DNA from: Microbacterium sp. TPD7012 | GTDB lineage: Bacteria; Actinomycetota; Actinomycetes; Actinomycetales; Microbacteriaceae | Length of the DNA: 53,229 nucleotides | Assembly: GCF_003075395.1 (NCBI RefSeq) | Contig: NZ_QDFV01000011.1 | Coordinates: 1 to 53,229, forward strand | Direction of reading: 5' to 3' | Shown here: one piece after another, positions 23,316 to 31,775 of the stretch | Layout: the number at the start of each line of letters is the position of its first letter | How positions within the stretch are numbered: the stretch's first letter is position 1 | Made by a program: the position numbers and the translations under genes | The notes under the pieces: generated by a model | Databases searched by the model: none | What the model saw: the letters and a program-made list of their open reading frames with translations, nothing else | Told to the model about the DNA's origin: nothing

Positions 23316-24296
23316 TCAGAAGTCCCAGTCGTCGTCTTCCGTGGCCTCTGCCTTGCCGATGACGTACGAGGAGCCCGACCCGCTGAAGAAGTCGTGGTTC
23401 TCGTCGGCGTTGGGCGAGAGCGCCGACAGGATCGCCGGGTTCACGTTCGTCACGCTCGACGGGAACATCGCCTCGTAGCCGAGGTTCATCAGCGCCTTGT
23501 TGGCGTTGTAGTGCAGGAACTTCTTGACGTCCTCGGTGAGACCGACGCCGTCGTAGAGGTCCTGCGTGTACTGCACCTCGTTGTCGTAGAGCTCGTACAG
23601 CAGCGAGAAGGTGTAGTCCTTCAGCTCGTCCCGCTTGGTCTGGTCGACCGTCTCGAGGCCCTTCTGGAACTTGTAGCCGATGTAGTACCCGTGCACGGCC
23701 TCGTCACGGATGATGAGGCGGATGAGGTCGGCGGTGTTGGTGAGCTTCGCTCGGCTCGACCAGTGCATCGGCAGGTAGAAGCCCGAGTAGAACAGGAAGC
23801 TCTCCAGCAGGGTCGAGGCGATCTTGCGCTTGAGGGGATCGTCACCGCGGTAGTACTCGGTGACGATCTGCGCCTTCTTCTGCAGGTTCGGGTTCTCCAC
23901 CGACCAGCGGAAGGCCTCATCGATCTCCTTCGTCGACGCGAGCGTCGAGAAGATCGAGGAGTAGCTCTTCGCGTGCACCGACTCCATGAACGCGATGTTC
24001 GTGTAGACGGCCTCCTCGTGCGGGGTGATCGCATCGGGGATCAGCGAGACCGCACCGACCGTGGCCTGCACGGTGTCGAGCAGGGTGAGCCCCGTGAAGA
24101 CGCGCATCGTGAGCAGCTGCTCGTCGGCGGTCAGCGTGTTCCACGACTGGATGTCGTTGGACAGCGGGATCTTCTCGGGCAGCCAGAAGTTGTTGACGAG
24201 GCGGTTCCACACCTCGACGTCCTTATCGTCCTGGATGCGGTTCCAGTTGATCGCCTGCACGTGGTCGACCAGCTTGAGCGGTGAGGAGGGAGTCAT
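23316..24296 (-). CDS. nrdF: Class Ib ribonucleotide reductase small subunit
   Basis: A 326-residue NrdF. It houses the dimetal-tyrosyl radical cofactor needed for reduction of ribonucleoside diphosphates to deoxy forms. Visible features are NNFWLPEKIPLSND near residue 35, LLDTVQ, EEAVYTNIAFMESVHAKSY (metal ligands and the radical Tyr region), ESFLFYSGFY and IRDEAVHGYYIGY (second Glu/His ligand set), and the flexible C-terminal tail ending DDDWDF that docks onto NrdE. It follows nrdE after 48 nt containing the 34-mer repeat; AGGAAA precedes the ATG at 24296. With NrdI present, a manganese cofactor is expected. Confidence 0.97.
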   Translation of the reverse strand: MTPSSPLKLVDHVQAINWNRIQDDKDVEVWNRLVNNFWLPEKIPLSNDIQSWNTLTADEQLLTMRVFTGLTLLDTVQATVGAVSLIPDAITPHEEAVYTNIAFMESVHAKSYSSIFSTLASTKEIDEAFRWSVENPNLQKKAQIVTEYYRGDDPLKRKIASTLLESFLFYSGFYLPMHWSSRAKLTNTADLIRLIIRDEAVHGYYIGYKFQKGLETVDQTKRDELKDYTFSLLYELYDNEVQYTQDLYDGVGLTEDVKKFLHYNANKALMNLGYEAMFPSSVTNVNPAILSALSPNADENHDFFSGSGSSYVIGKAEATEDDDWDF

Positions 24297-24310
24297 GATT
24301 TTCCTAGGAT

Positions 24311-24344
24311 CGGTCGTTGAGCGAGCGAAGCGAGACGAAACGCC
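24311..24344. repeat. 34-nt repeat element between nrdE and nrdF
   Basis: Identical over 34 nt to 4764-4797, the right arm of the inverted repeat in the sugar operon. Here it is a single copy directly next to the nrdE stop codon and upstream of nrdF. It contains the internal pattern GAGCGAGCGAAGCGAGACG. Confidence 0.9.
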
Positions 24345-26489
24345 TCAGAGCATGCACGAGACGCACTCGGCCATGTCGGTGCCCTCGAGTGCCATCTGAC
24401 GCAGACGGATGTAGTAGATCGTCTTGATGCCCTTGCGCCATGCGTAGATCTGCGCCTTGTTGATGTCGCGCGTGGTCGCGGTGTCCTTGAAGAACAGCGT
24501 CAGCGACAGGCCCTGGTCGACGTGCTGCGTCGCCGCGGCGTACGTGTCGATGACCTTCTCGTAGCCGATCTCGTACGCGTCCTGGTAGTACTCCAGGTTG
24601 TCGTTCGTCATGAACGCCGCCGGGTAGTACACGCGACCGAGCTTGCCTTCCTTGCGGATCTCGATCTTCGACGCGATCGGGTGGATCGACGACGTCGAGT
24701 TGTTGATGTACGAGATCGAGCCGGTCGGCGGCACCGCCTGCAGGTTCTGGTTGTAGATGCCGTGCTCCTGGATGGAGGCCTTCAGCGCCGCCCAGTCCTC
24801 CTGCGTGGGGATGTGCTTGCCCGCGAAGAGCTCCTTGACCTTCTCCGTCTCGGGCACCCAGGCGCGCTCGATGTACTTGTCGAAGAACGCACCCGACGCG
24901 TAGGTCGAGTCCTCGAAGCCGTCGAAGGTCGTGCCGCGCTCGATCGCGAGGTTGTTGGACGCCCGCAGCGCGTGGAACAGCACCGTGTAGAAGTAGATGT
25001 TCGTGAAGTCGATGCCCTCTTCGGAGCCGTAGTACACGTGCTCGCGAGCGAGGTAGCCGTGCAGGTTCATCTGACCGAGCCCGATGGCGTGCGAGCGGTC
25101 GTTGCCGTCCTCGATCGAGCGCACCGAGCCGATGTGGCTCTGGTCGCTGACCGCGGTGAGGGCGCGGATGGCCGTCTCCACCGTCTGGCCGAGGTCGTCG
25201 GCATCCATCGACAGGGCGATGTTCATCGAGCCGAGGTTGCAGGAGATGTCCTTGCCGATGTTGTCGTACGACAGGTCGTCGTTATACGTCGTCGGCGTGT
25301 TCACCTGCAGGATCTCGCTGCAGAGGTTCGACATGTTGATGCGGCCCTTGATCGGGTTGGCCTTGTTCACCGTGTCTTCGAACATGACGTACGGGTAGCC
25401 CGACTCGAACTGGATCTCGGCGACGGTCTGGAAGAACTCGCGCGCATTGATCTTCGTCTTCTTGATGCGCGGGTCGTCGACCATCTCGCGGTACTTCTCG
25501 GTCACGGAGATGTCGCCGAACGGAACCCCGTAGACCTTCTCGACGTCATACGGCGAGAACAGGTACATGTCCTCGTCGTTCTTCGCCAGCTCGAACGTGA
25601 TGTCGGGAACGACGACACCGAGCGACAGCGTCTTGATGCGGATCTTCTCGTCGGCGTTCTCGCGCTTGGTGTCGAGGAAGCGCATGATGTCGGGGTGGTG
25701 GGCGTTGAGGTACACCGCGCCGGCACCCTGACGCGCACCCAGCTGGTTCGCGTAGCTGAAGCTGTCCTCGAGGAGCTTCATCACGGGGATGATGCCCGAC
25801 GACTGGTTCTCGATCTGCTTGATCGGCGCACCCGACTCGCGGATGTTCGACAGGAGCAGGGCCACGCCGCCGCCGCGCTTCGAGAGCTGCAGGGCGGAGT
25901 TGATGCCGCGGGCGATCGACTCCATGTTGTCTTCGATGCGCAGCAGGAAGCAGCTGACGAGCTCGCCGCGCTGCGCCTTGCCGGCGTTGAGGAAGGTCGG
26001 CGTCGCCGGCTGGAAGCGCCCGGAGATGATCTCCTCGACGAGGTTCACCGCGAGCTTCTCGTCGCCGTCGGCCAGGCCGAGGGCCGTCATCACGACGCGG
26101 TCCTCGAAGCGCTCGAGGTAGCGCTTGCCGTCGAACGTCTTGAGCGTGTAGCTGGTGTAGTACTTGAACGCGCCCAGGAACGTCTCGAACCGGAACTTCT
26201 TCGAGTAGGCCAGGTCGTTGAGCTTCTGGATGAAGTCGAACGAGTACTTCTCGATGACCGAGCCCTCGTAGTACTCCTTCTCCACGAGGTAGTCCAGACG
26301 CTCCTTGAGCGAGTGGAAGAACACGGTGTTCTGGTTCACGTGCTGCAGGAAGTACTCCCGCGCGGCGCGCTTGTCGGCGTCGAACTGGATCTTGCCGTTC
26401 GCGTCGTAGAGGTTCAGCATCGCGTTCAGCGCGTGATAGTCGAGCCCCTCGTAGGACGGGTTGGCCTTGAATGCCACCGTCTCGGTCAC
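24345..26489 (-). CDS. nrdE: Class Ib ribonucleotide reductase large subunit
   Basis: A 714-residue NrdE, the catalytic subunit for ribonucleotide reduction. Landmarks: QPATPTFLNAGKAQRGELVSC (first active-site Cys), LCSEI (catalytic radical Cys of NMSNLCSEI), CNLGSMNIA (second redox Cys) and the C-terminal shuttle pair AECVSCML. No ATP-cone domain is present at the N terminus, as usual for class Ib. The GTG at 26489 overlaps the nrdI stop (GTGA), so translation is coupled; an earlier in-frame GTG at 26528 lies inside nrdI. It operates as a complex with NrdF in the cytosol, fed electrons by NrdH. Confidence 0.96.
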   Translation of the reverse strand: MTETVAFKANPSYEGLDYHALNAMLNLYDANGKIQFDADKRAAREYFLQHVNQNTVFFHSLKERLDYLVEKEYYEGSVIEKYSFDFIQKLNDLAYSKKFRFETFLGAFKYYTSYTLKTFDGKRYLERFEDRVVMTALGLADGDEKLAVNLVEEIISGRFQPATPTFLNAGKAQRGELVSCFLLRIEDNMESIARGINSALQLSKRGGGVALLLSNIRESGAPIKQIENQSSGIIPVMKLLEDSFSYANQLGARQGAGAVYLNAHHPDIMRFLDTKRENADEKIRIKTLSLGVVVPDITFELAKNDEDMYLFSPYDVEKVYGVPFGDISVTEKYREMVDDPRIKKTKINAREFFQTVAEIQFESGYPYVMFEDTVNKANPIKGRINMSNLCSEILQVNTPTTYNDDLSYDNIGKDISCNLGSMNIALSMDADDLGQTVETAIRALTAVSDQSHIGSVRSIEDGNDRSHAIGLGQMNLHGYLAREHVYYGSEEGIDFTNIYFYTVLFHALRASNNLAIERGTTFDGFEDSTYASGAFFDKYIERAWVPETEKVKELFAGKHIPTQEDWAALKASIQEHGIYNQNLQAVPPTGSISYINNSTSSIHPIASKIEIRKEGKLGRVYYPAAFMTNDNLEYYQDAYEIGYEKVIDTYAAATQHVDQGLSLTLFFKDTATTRDINKAQIYAWRKGIKTIYYIRLRQMALEGTDMAECVSCML

Positions 26490-26950
26490 TGCGTCACGCT
26501 CTGCGTGCTCTTCGACTGCAATTCCCACCGTCGTTCCAATCCGTCGCTCACGCGATCAACATCGTCCTGTGTGCCGAATATTTCGAGCCGGTACAAGTGG
26601 GGCACGTGACACTTGCGGCTGATGATGTCGCCGGCGAGACAGAAGGAGTCGCCGAAGTTGGTGTTGCCCGCGGAGATGACTCCGCGGATGTGACGCCGGT
26701 TGGCCTCGTCGTTGAGGAACCGGATCACCTGCTTGGGCACGGCCCCGCGTTCGACGCCGCGCCCCTCGCCCCCGCCGTAGGTGGGGGTGACCAGCACGAA
26801 GGGCTCGTCGATGACGAGGTCGCCCTCCTGCCGGTGGAGCGGGATGCGCCGAGCGGGGAGCCCGAGCTTCTCGATGAAGCGTGCCGTGTTTCCGGACACG
26901 CTGGAGAAGTAGACCAGGAGCGGCGCAGCGGTTGCGACGGCGGCGCTCAT
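26486..26950 (-). CDS. nrdI: NrdI flavodoxin-like protein
   Basis: A 154-residue FMN protein that supplies the oxidant for assembling the NrdF manganese-tyrosyl radical. Motifs: VYFSSVSGNTARFIEKL (phosphate loop), VTPTYGGGEGRG (flavin loop) and ISAGNTNFGDSFCLAGD (third FMN-binding segment), all typical of NrdI. It is placed between nrdH and nrdE, and its stop overlaps the nrdE start. Confidence 0.97.
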   Translation of the reverse strand: MSAAVATAAPLLVYFSSVSGNTARFIEKLGLPARRIPLHRQEGDLVIDEPFVLVTPTYGGGEGRGVERGAVPKQVIRFLNDEANRRHIRGVISAGNTNFGDSFCLAGDIISRKCHVPHLYRLEIFGTQDDVDRVSDGLERRWELQSKSTQSVTQ

Positions 26951-26974
26951 AGTTCCCTCCTCAGGGGCAGTCGG

Positions 26975-27208
26975 TCAGGCCAGACGGGTCGCGAGCTCGG
27001 CGATCTTGTCGGGACGGAAGCCCGACCAGTGGTCCTCGTCGGTGACGACGACGGGCGCCTGCATGTAGCCGAGCGCCTTGACCTGCTCGAGGGCCGTCGG
27101 GTCCTGGGAGAGGTCGTGGATCTCGTACTCGATGCCCTTGGCGTCCAGCGCCCGGTACGTCGCGTTGCACTGAACGCAGGAAGGCTTGGTGTAGACCGTG
27201 ATCGACAT
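26975..27208 (-). CDS. nrdH: Glutaredoxin-like protein NrdH
   Basis: A 77-residue redoxin that reduces NrdE. The active site CVQC is at residues 11-14, followed by the thioredoxin-fold features APVVV (cis-Pro) and the WSGFRPDK segment near residue 61 that is conserved in NrdH proteins. A GAGGGG ribosome site lies about 10 nt before the ATG at 27208. First gene of the nrdHIEF operon; nrdI begins 24 nt after its stop. Confidence 0.96.
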   Translation of the reverse strand: MSITVYTKPSCVQCNATYRALDAKGIEYEIHDLSQDPTALEQVKALGYMQAPVVVTDEDHWSGFRPDKIAELATRLA

Positions 27209-27283
27209 CTTTCTGACCCCTCAAATCTCTGGCCTGCTTCTCATCAGGCGACTTTTTCCGGCAGACCCCCCGCCGGGAGTTCA

Positions 27284-27299
27284 ATACTACATATGGGTG
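27284..27299. promoter_or_regulatory. Candidate NrdR box (proximal)
   Basis: A 16-nt partial palindrome, ATACTACATATGGGTG, agrees with the published NrdR box pattern (ACACWATATNTWGTGT) at 11 positions by eye. It lies about 76 nt upstream of the nrdH start. Confidence 0.5.
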
Positions 27300-27315
27300 C
27301 CGACATTGGGGGCGA

Positions 27316-27331
27316 CCACAAGGGGTAGTAG
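27316..27331. promoter_or_regulatory. Candidate NrdR box (distal)
   Basis: CCACAAGGGGTAGTAG agrees with the NrdR pattern at 10 positions. Its centre lies 32 nt from the centre of the proximal box, the three-helical-turn spacing typical of NrdR box pairs. Confidence 0.5.
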
Positions 27332-27449
27332 TTACATCCGTGTAGTTTTCCACCGCTCTCCCCTGTTACAACACAGGTTCTCCACCGTTTCTTCCACAGG
27401 CGGCCCCTCGTCGGAGAGGGCCGCGAAGCCCGAGAATCCGGGGCTGGGA

Positions 27450-27480
27450 GCCACCTGTGAGAGATCCATCCACAGGTGGC
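27450..27480. repeat. Perfect inverted repeat upstream of nrdH
   Basis: 10-nt arms GCCACCTGTG and CACAGGTGGC with an 11-nt spacer. There is no U-tract, so it is not a terminator. It could be an RNA stem or a protein-binding dyad. Confidence 0.8.
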
Positions 27481-27587
27481 ACGCTACGCGGGGCCTCCGA
27501 CATCGGATTGCTTGTGGAATTCGCCTTTCGGCGTGTCGTCGGCGTGTCGCACGGGTCGTCGCTTCGACGCCGATCGTCGGCGCCCGG

Positions 27588-27593
27588 TACCGT
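27588..27593 (+). promoter_or_regulatory. -10 box for the MFS transporter gene
   Basis: TACCGT ends 6 nt before the GTG at 27600; leaderless arrangement that fixes the start. Confidence 0.5.
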
Positions 27594-27599
27594 TGTCTG

Positions 27600-28808
27600 G
27601 TGGCGGGATACCGGGATCTTCTTCGCACGCCGGGAGTGGCGCGCATGATCGCCGCACAGTTGACCGCACGCTTCCCCAACGGGATGTCGTCGCTCGCGAT
27701 CCTGCTGCACGTCGAGCAGCAGACCGGCTCCTACGGCGCGGCCGGACTCGTCCTCGCCGCGACCAGCGTGGGACAGGCCGTCGCCGGCCCCATCACGAGC
27801 CGATGGATGGGCGTGTGGGGGATGCGCCGCGTGATCACGCTGACCCTCAGCGTCTGCGTCGTCGCCGTGCTCGGACTGGCGCTGCTGCCCCTGAACGTGC
27901 CCGGCTACATGATCCTGGGCATGATCGCGGGCCTGTCGACACCGCCGATCCAGGCCGCCGTGCGCACGATCTATCCCAAGCTCGTCAACTCCTCGCAGCT
28001 GACGCCGCTGTTCTCCCTCGACGCCTCCCTGCAGGAGATCATCTGGATCCTCGCACCGGTCGTCATCACGCTCGTCTCCACGCAGATCGGAACCGTGGAA
28101 GGACTGCTGCTCGTCGCGATCATCCTCGTCGGCGGGGGCGCGTGGTTCATCCTCTCCCCCGAGGTAGGACGCGTCCGGATCCCCCGCAGCCGCAACGCGC
28201 TGGGCAAGGTCGTGCTCAAGCCGCCCGTCCTGCTCGCCACCGTGATCGGCTTCCTCCTGATCGGCGCCTGCGCCGCTGTCGAGGTCGGCGTCGTCGCGAC
28301 GTTCGAGCACGGCAGCCTGACGGCCGGACTCGTCCTCGCAGTGTTCTCCGTCGGCAGCCTCGTCGGCGGCCTCGCGTTCGGACACATCCCGATCGGCCCC
28401 TGGGCCATGGCCCGGCGGCTGCTGATCGTCACGGTCGGTCTCGCGCTGACGATGGTCATGCTCAACGTGTTCTGGCTCGGCGGCACCCTCGTGCTCGCAG
28501 GCATCGGCATCGCCCCGGCTCTCGCCGTCCTGTTCGCGATCACCTCGGCCAGCGTCAAGTTCTCCGAGACCGCCGAGGCGTTCGGCTGGGCGGGCACCGG
28601 CCAGCTCATCGGAGCCGCCGCGGGCTCCGCCGTCGCCGGATTCCTCGTCGACCTCGGCGACTGGCGCGGCGCGTACTTCGCCGCGACCCTGTTCGCCGCT
28701 GTCGGCCTCCTCGTCGCCGTCGTCTTCGTGCGCTCCTTCCCCGACCTGCGTCACCGCGACGCGAGCCCTCATCCCGACACCGAACCCCTGGCGGTCACCC
28801 CTTCATGA
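27600..28808 (+). CDS. MFS transporter
   Basis: A 402-residue membrane protein with about twelve hydrophobic helices, of the major facilitator type (GRMGVWGMRR-like loop after helix 3, here RWMGVWGMRRV, and GGLAFGHIPIGPWAMARRLL between helices 7 and 8). It probably exports or imports a small solute; the absence of sugar-specific motifs prevents assignment. The GTG at 27600 is supported by the -10 box; open frame upstream belongs to the nrd regulatory region. Its stop overlaps the kinase start (ATGA), suggesting the transported solute may be the kinase substrate. Confidence 0.85.
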   Translation: MAGYRDLLRTPGVARMIAAQLTARFPNGMSSLAILLHVEQQTGSYGAAGLVLAATSVGQAVAGPITSRWMGVWGMRRVITLTLSVCVVAVLGLALLPLNVPGYMILGMIAGLSTPPIQAAVRTIYPKLVNSSQLTPLFSLDASLQEIIWILAPVVITLVSTQIGTVEGLLLVAIILVGGGAWFILSPEVGRVRIPRSRNALGKVVLKPPVLLATVIGFLLIGACAAVEVGVVATFEHGSLTAGLVLAVFSVGSLVGGLAFGHIPIGPWAMARRLLIVTVGLALTMVMLNVFWLGGTLVLAGIGIAPALAVLFAITSASVKFSETAEAFGWAGTGQLIGAAAGSAVAGFLVDLGDWRGAYFAATLFAAVGLLVAVVFVRSFPDLRHRDASPHPDTEPLAVTPS

Positions 28809-29719
28809 GCATCCCCCTCACCCCGTCGTCCCCCGCCCCCGAGATCGTCTGCGTCGGCGAGACGATGGCCCTGATCACGCCGGTCGGCGCCGCGCTGACC
28901 ACGGCGGAGACCGCGACCATCGGACTCGCGGGAGCGGAGTCGAACGTGACGGCCGGCCTCGCGTTATCCGGTCATCGAGCGGCATGGGCGTCCCGGCTCG
29001 GCGACGATCCGCTCGGCGACCGCATCGCGTCGGAGCTGAGCAGGCGGGGCGTCGAGCTCTGGGTGGAGCGCGACACGGATGCGCCGACCGGCGTGATGTT
29101 CAAGGACCCCGGCGCCGACGGCTCGTCGGTCTACTACTACCGGCGAGGCTCCGCAGCCTCCGCGATGGAGCCGGGCTTCCTGTCGACCGCACACCTCGCG
29201 GGCGTCCGCATCGTGCACACGACCGGCATCACCCCGGCACTGTCCGACACGTGCCTGCGCATGGTCGATCAGCTCTTCGTCGACGCCCGCACCGCGGGTG
29301 CGGCCGTGTCGTTCGACGTGAACGACCGACGCCCTCTCTGGTCCCGCGAGCATGCCGCCGCGACCCTTGCCCGCCTCGCGGATGCCGCCGACATCACCTT
29401 CGTCGGACGCGATGAGGCCGAGCGGATCTGGGGAACGGTCACGCCCGATGAGATCCGCGCCTTCCTTCCGAACTGCCCGCTGCTCGTCGTGAAGGACGGG
29501 GATGTCGGAGCGACCGCCTTCGCGGGAGACGACGAGCCGGTCTTCGTGCCCGCACCGCGCGTCGACGTGGTCGAACCGGTCGGCGCCGGCGACGCGTTCG
29601 CCTCCGGATTCCTCGCGGCCACGCTCGAGGAGCGGCCGCTGCACGAGCGTCTCTCGGCGGGGCACGCCGCGGCCGCGCGCGTGCTGGTGACCCACGCGGA
29701 TATGCCCCCGGTCGACTGA
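28805..29719 (+). CDS. PfkB family carbohydrate kinase (2-keto-3-deoxygluconate kinase-like)
   Basis: A 304-residue cytosolic sugar kinase. VCVGETMALITPVG at the N terminus and GLAGAESNVTAGLALSG form the first PfkB signature. VVEPVGAGDAFASGFLAATL near residue 260 is the second, with the catalytic Asp in GAGDAF. SFDVNDRRPLW lies mid-protein. The pattern is closest to KdgK, which phosphorylates 2-keto-3-deoxygluconate, but other keto-sugars are possible. It is translated in an overlap (ATGA) with the MFS gene. No aldolase gene is adjacent. Confidence 0.87.
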   Translation: MSIPLTPSSPAPEIVCVGETMALITPVGAALTTAETATIGLAGAESNVTAGLALSGHRAAWASRLGDDPLGDRIASELSRRGVELWVERDTDAPTGVMFKDPGADGSSVYYYRRGSAASAMEPGFLSTAHLAGVRIVHTTGITPALSDTCLRMVDQLFVDARTAGAAVSFDVNDRRPLWSREHAAATLARLADAADITFVGRDEAERIWGTVTPDEIRAFLPNCPLLVVKDGDVGATAFAGDDEPVFVPAPRVDVVEPVGAGDAFASGFLAATLEERPLHERLSAGHAAAARVLVTHADMPPVD

Positions 29720-29759
29720 TCGGCGCTGCGCGCCCGGCGCCGCCCGCACCCCGCGGTTC

Positions 29760-29765
29760 TAGGCT
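29760..29765 (+). promoter_or_regulatory. -10 box for the alpha/beta hydrolase gene
   Basis: TAGGCT ends 6 nt before the ATG at 29772. Confidence 0.5.
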
Positions 29766-29771
29766 GGGACC

Positions 29772-30530
29772 ATGTCTGCACCGCTCCGTCTCCCCCGCAT
29801 CGCCTGGGGCTCTCCTTCGGCCTCTCGCCGTGCCCTTCTCGTGCACGGTCTCGGTTCCTCCGGTGCCCTGATGTGGCGTCTCGGCGATGCGCTGGCCGCG
29901 GCCGGATGGCACACGACGGCCGTCGACCTGCGCGGTCACGGCGACGCGCCCCGGTCACTCGACTACTCGGTCGCGGCGTACGGCGCCGACCTCGCCGCGA
30001 CGCTGCCCGATGACGGCGGCTCGTGGGATGCGGTCATCGGCCACTCGCTGGGTGGGGCCGCCAGCACGGTGGCCGCGGCATCCGATCCGGAGTGGACCCG
30101 GCGCCTCGTCCTCATCGACCCGGCGATCCATGTCGACGGACGCGACGCGTCGATCGTGCGCCGGAGCCAGGAGCGCGCCTTCGCCGACACCCGGATCGAG
30201 GTCGTGCAGCAGGAGCATCCGCACTGGCATCCGCAGGATCACGAGCTGAAGGTCGACGCTGTGCTGCGCGCGAGCGCATGGGCCGTGGAGCAGACCAGCG
30301 CACAGAACCAGCCGTGGGATGTGCGGGAGCAGGCGGAGCGGGTGACCGTCCCCACGCACGTGATCGCCGCCGATCCTGCTGTCTACAGCATCTTCACCGG
30401 CGACCTGGCCGCCGAGGTGCTCGCCGCCAATCCCCGGTTCACGATGTCGGTCGTCGAGGGCGCCGGCCACTCCCTGCACCGCGACAAGCCCGAGGAATCG
30501 ATCCGCCAGCTCCTGGAGGCCCTGTCATGA
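29772..30530 (+). CDS. Alpha/beta hydrolase
   Basis: A 252-residue hydrolase. The oxyanion region is LLVHGLGSSG (about 23-32), the nucleophile elbow is GHSLGG (Ser 93), an acid is expected near VIAADPAVYS, and the catalytic His is in EGAGHSLHRD (His 235 region). It resembles esterases or C-C hydrolases of catabolic pathways; substrate unknown. Its stop overlaps the acyl-CoA dehydrogenase start (ATGA), so the two form a two-gene operon with a leaderless promoter. Confidence 0.88.
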   Translation: MSAPLRLPRIAWGSPSASRRALLVHGLGSSGALMWRLGDALAAAGWHTTAVDLRGHGDAPRSLDYSVAAYGADLAATLPDDGGSWDAVIGHSLGGAASTVAAASDPEWTRRLVLIDPAIHVDGRDASIVRRSQERAFADTRIEVVQQEHPHWHPQDHELKVDAVLRASAWAVEQTSAQNQPWDVREQAERVTVPTHVIAADPAVYSIFTGDLAAEVLAANPRFTMSVVEGAGHSLHRDKPEESIRQLLEALS

Positions 30531-31687
30531 GCGACTTCGACCCCGCCGCGTACCTCCCCGACGACCTGCTCGAGCGGATCCGCGAACGCGCGCCGATCCA
30601 TGATCGCGACAACACCTTCCCGCAGCAGGATCTCGACGAGCTGCGCGCGGCCGGGTACCTCTCGATCCTGGTCCCCGCCGAGCGCGGCGGTGCCGGGCTC
30701 TCGCTCGCCCAGGCCGCGGTCCTGCAGCAGCGGCTCGCCGGGGCAGCTCCCGCAACGGCGCTCGCGATCAACATGCACCTCGTCTGGACCGGTGTCGCCA
30801 AGGTGTTCTCCGACCGCGGTGTGCCGGGGCTCGAGTTCGTGCAGGACGGCGCCGTGGCCGGCGAGGTCTTCGCCTTCGGCATCAGCGAGGGCGGCAACGA
30901 CCTCGTCCTCTTCGGCAGCGACACCGCCGCCGTGCCCGACGGCAGCGGCGGCTACGCCTTCACGGGAACGAAGATCTTCACCTCGCTCGCCCCGGTCTGG
31001 ACGCGGCTGGGCCTGCACGGCCTGGACACGACCAGCCCCGATGCCCCCCAGCTCGTCTTCGCCTTCGTGGAGCGGACGGACGCCGTCGCGACGAGCGACG
31101 ACTGGGACACGCTCGGCATGCGCGCGACGCAGAGCAGGACCACACGCCTGAACGGGGCGACGGCGGATGCCGTGCACGTGGTGCGCCGGATCGACCCCGG
31201 CCCCACCCCCGACCCGATCGTCTTCGGCATCTTCTCGGTGTTCGAGATCCTCCTCGCCTCGGTGTACACGGGCATCGCACGACGGGCGCTCGAGCTCGCC
31301 GTGCTCGCCGCCGGGAAGCGCCGCTCCAAGAAGACCGGCGCCGCGTACAGCCAGGACCCCGACATCCGCTGGCGGATCGCGGACATGGCTCTCGACTACG
31401 ACGCCCTGCCGCCGCAGATCGCCGCCCTCGCCCGAGATGTCGACGACCGCGTCGACAACGGCGCCCGCTGGTTCTCCCTCCTCTCCGGTGTGAAGCACCG
31501 GGCCATCACGATGGCCAAGCGGGTCGTCGACCAGGCCATGCTCGTCGGCGGTGGCGGCTCGTACTTCTCCGCCAACGAGCTGTCCCGCCTCTACCGCGAT
31601 GTCCTGGCCGGCGCCTTCCACCCCTCCGACCCGGAATCCGCCCACGCCACCGCGGCGAGCGCGTGGCTCGGTCCTCTGGAGGACTGA
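30527..31687 (+). CDS. Acyl-CoA dehydrogenase family protein
   Basis: A 386-residue FAD enzyme of the acyl-CoA dehydrogenase fold: helical N-terminal domain with LDELRAAGYLSILVPAERGG, a beta domain including AFGISEGGNDLVLFG and FTGTKIFTSLAP, and a C-terminal helical domain with MLVGGGGSYFSANELSRLYRD. The usual catalytic Glu could not be placed confidently. It may belong to the branch that includes monooxygenase-like members (DszC-related). It is coupled to the hydrolase gene; the pair probably acts on a small acyl or thioester substrate. Confidence 0.85.
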   Translation: MSDFDPAAYLPDDLLERIRERAPIHDRDNTFPQQDLDELRAAGYLSILVPAERGGAGLSLAQAAVLQQRLAGAAPATALAINMHLVWTGVAKVFSDRGVPGLEFVQDGAVAGEVFAFGISEGGNDLVLFGSDTAAVPDGSGGYAFTGTKIFTSLAPVWTRLGLHGLDTTSPDAPQLVFAFVERTDAVATSDDWDTLGMRATQSRTTRLNGATADAVHVVRRIDPGPTPDPIVFGIFSVFEILLASVYTGIARRALELAVLAAGKRRSKKTGAAYSQDPDIRWRIADMALDYDALPPQIAALARDVDDRVDNGARWFSLLSGVKHRAITMAKRVVDQAMLVGGGGSYFSANELSRLYRDVLAGAFHPSDPESAHATAASAWLGPLED

Positions 31688-31775
31688 GGCGACATCCTGC
31701 CGATATCGCGCCCCAGCTTCACCTGCGGCCGCGGAATCGGTTGCCGAGCGCGCCGCCGAGTGCGAAGATCGCACC

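Larger units (their letters stand above)
27332..27599. other. Non-coding, hairpin-rich region upstream of nrdH
   Basis: No gene was recognised. It holds two strong inverted repeats: GCGGCCC/GGGCCGC at 27400-27424 and GCCACCTGTG/CACAGGTGGC at 27450-27480. It also holds several sequences one or two mismatches from a DnaA box (27346-27354, 27378-27386, 27390-27398). It lies between the divergent nrdH and MFS transporter genes and may form a structured 5' leader of the nrd transcript. Confidence 0.5.

Noticed and set aside
24522..26609. A 695-codon open frame on the plus strand opposite nrdE
   Set aside because: Arg/Val/Leu-biased translation with no domain; antisense shadow caused by high GC3 of nrdE.
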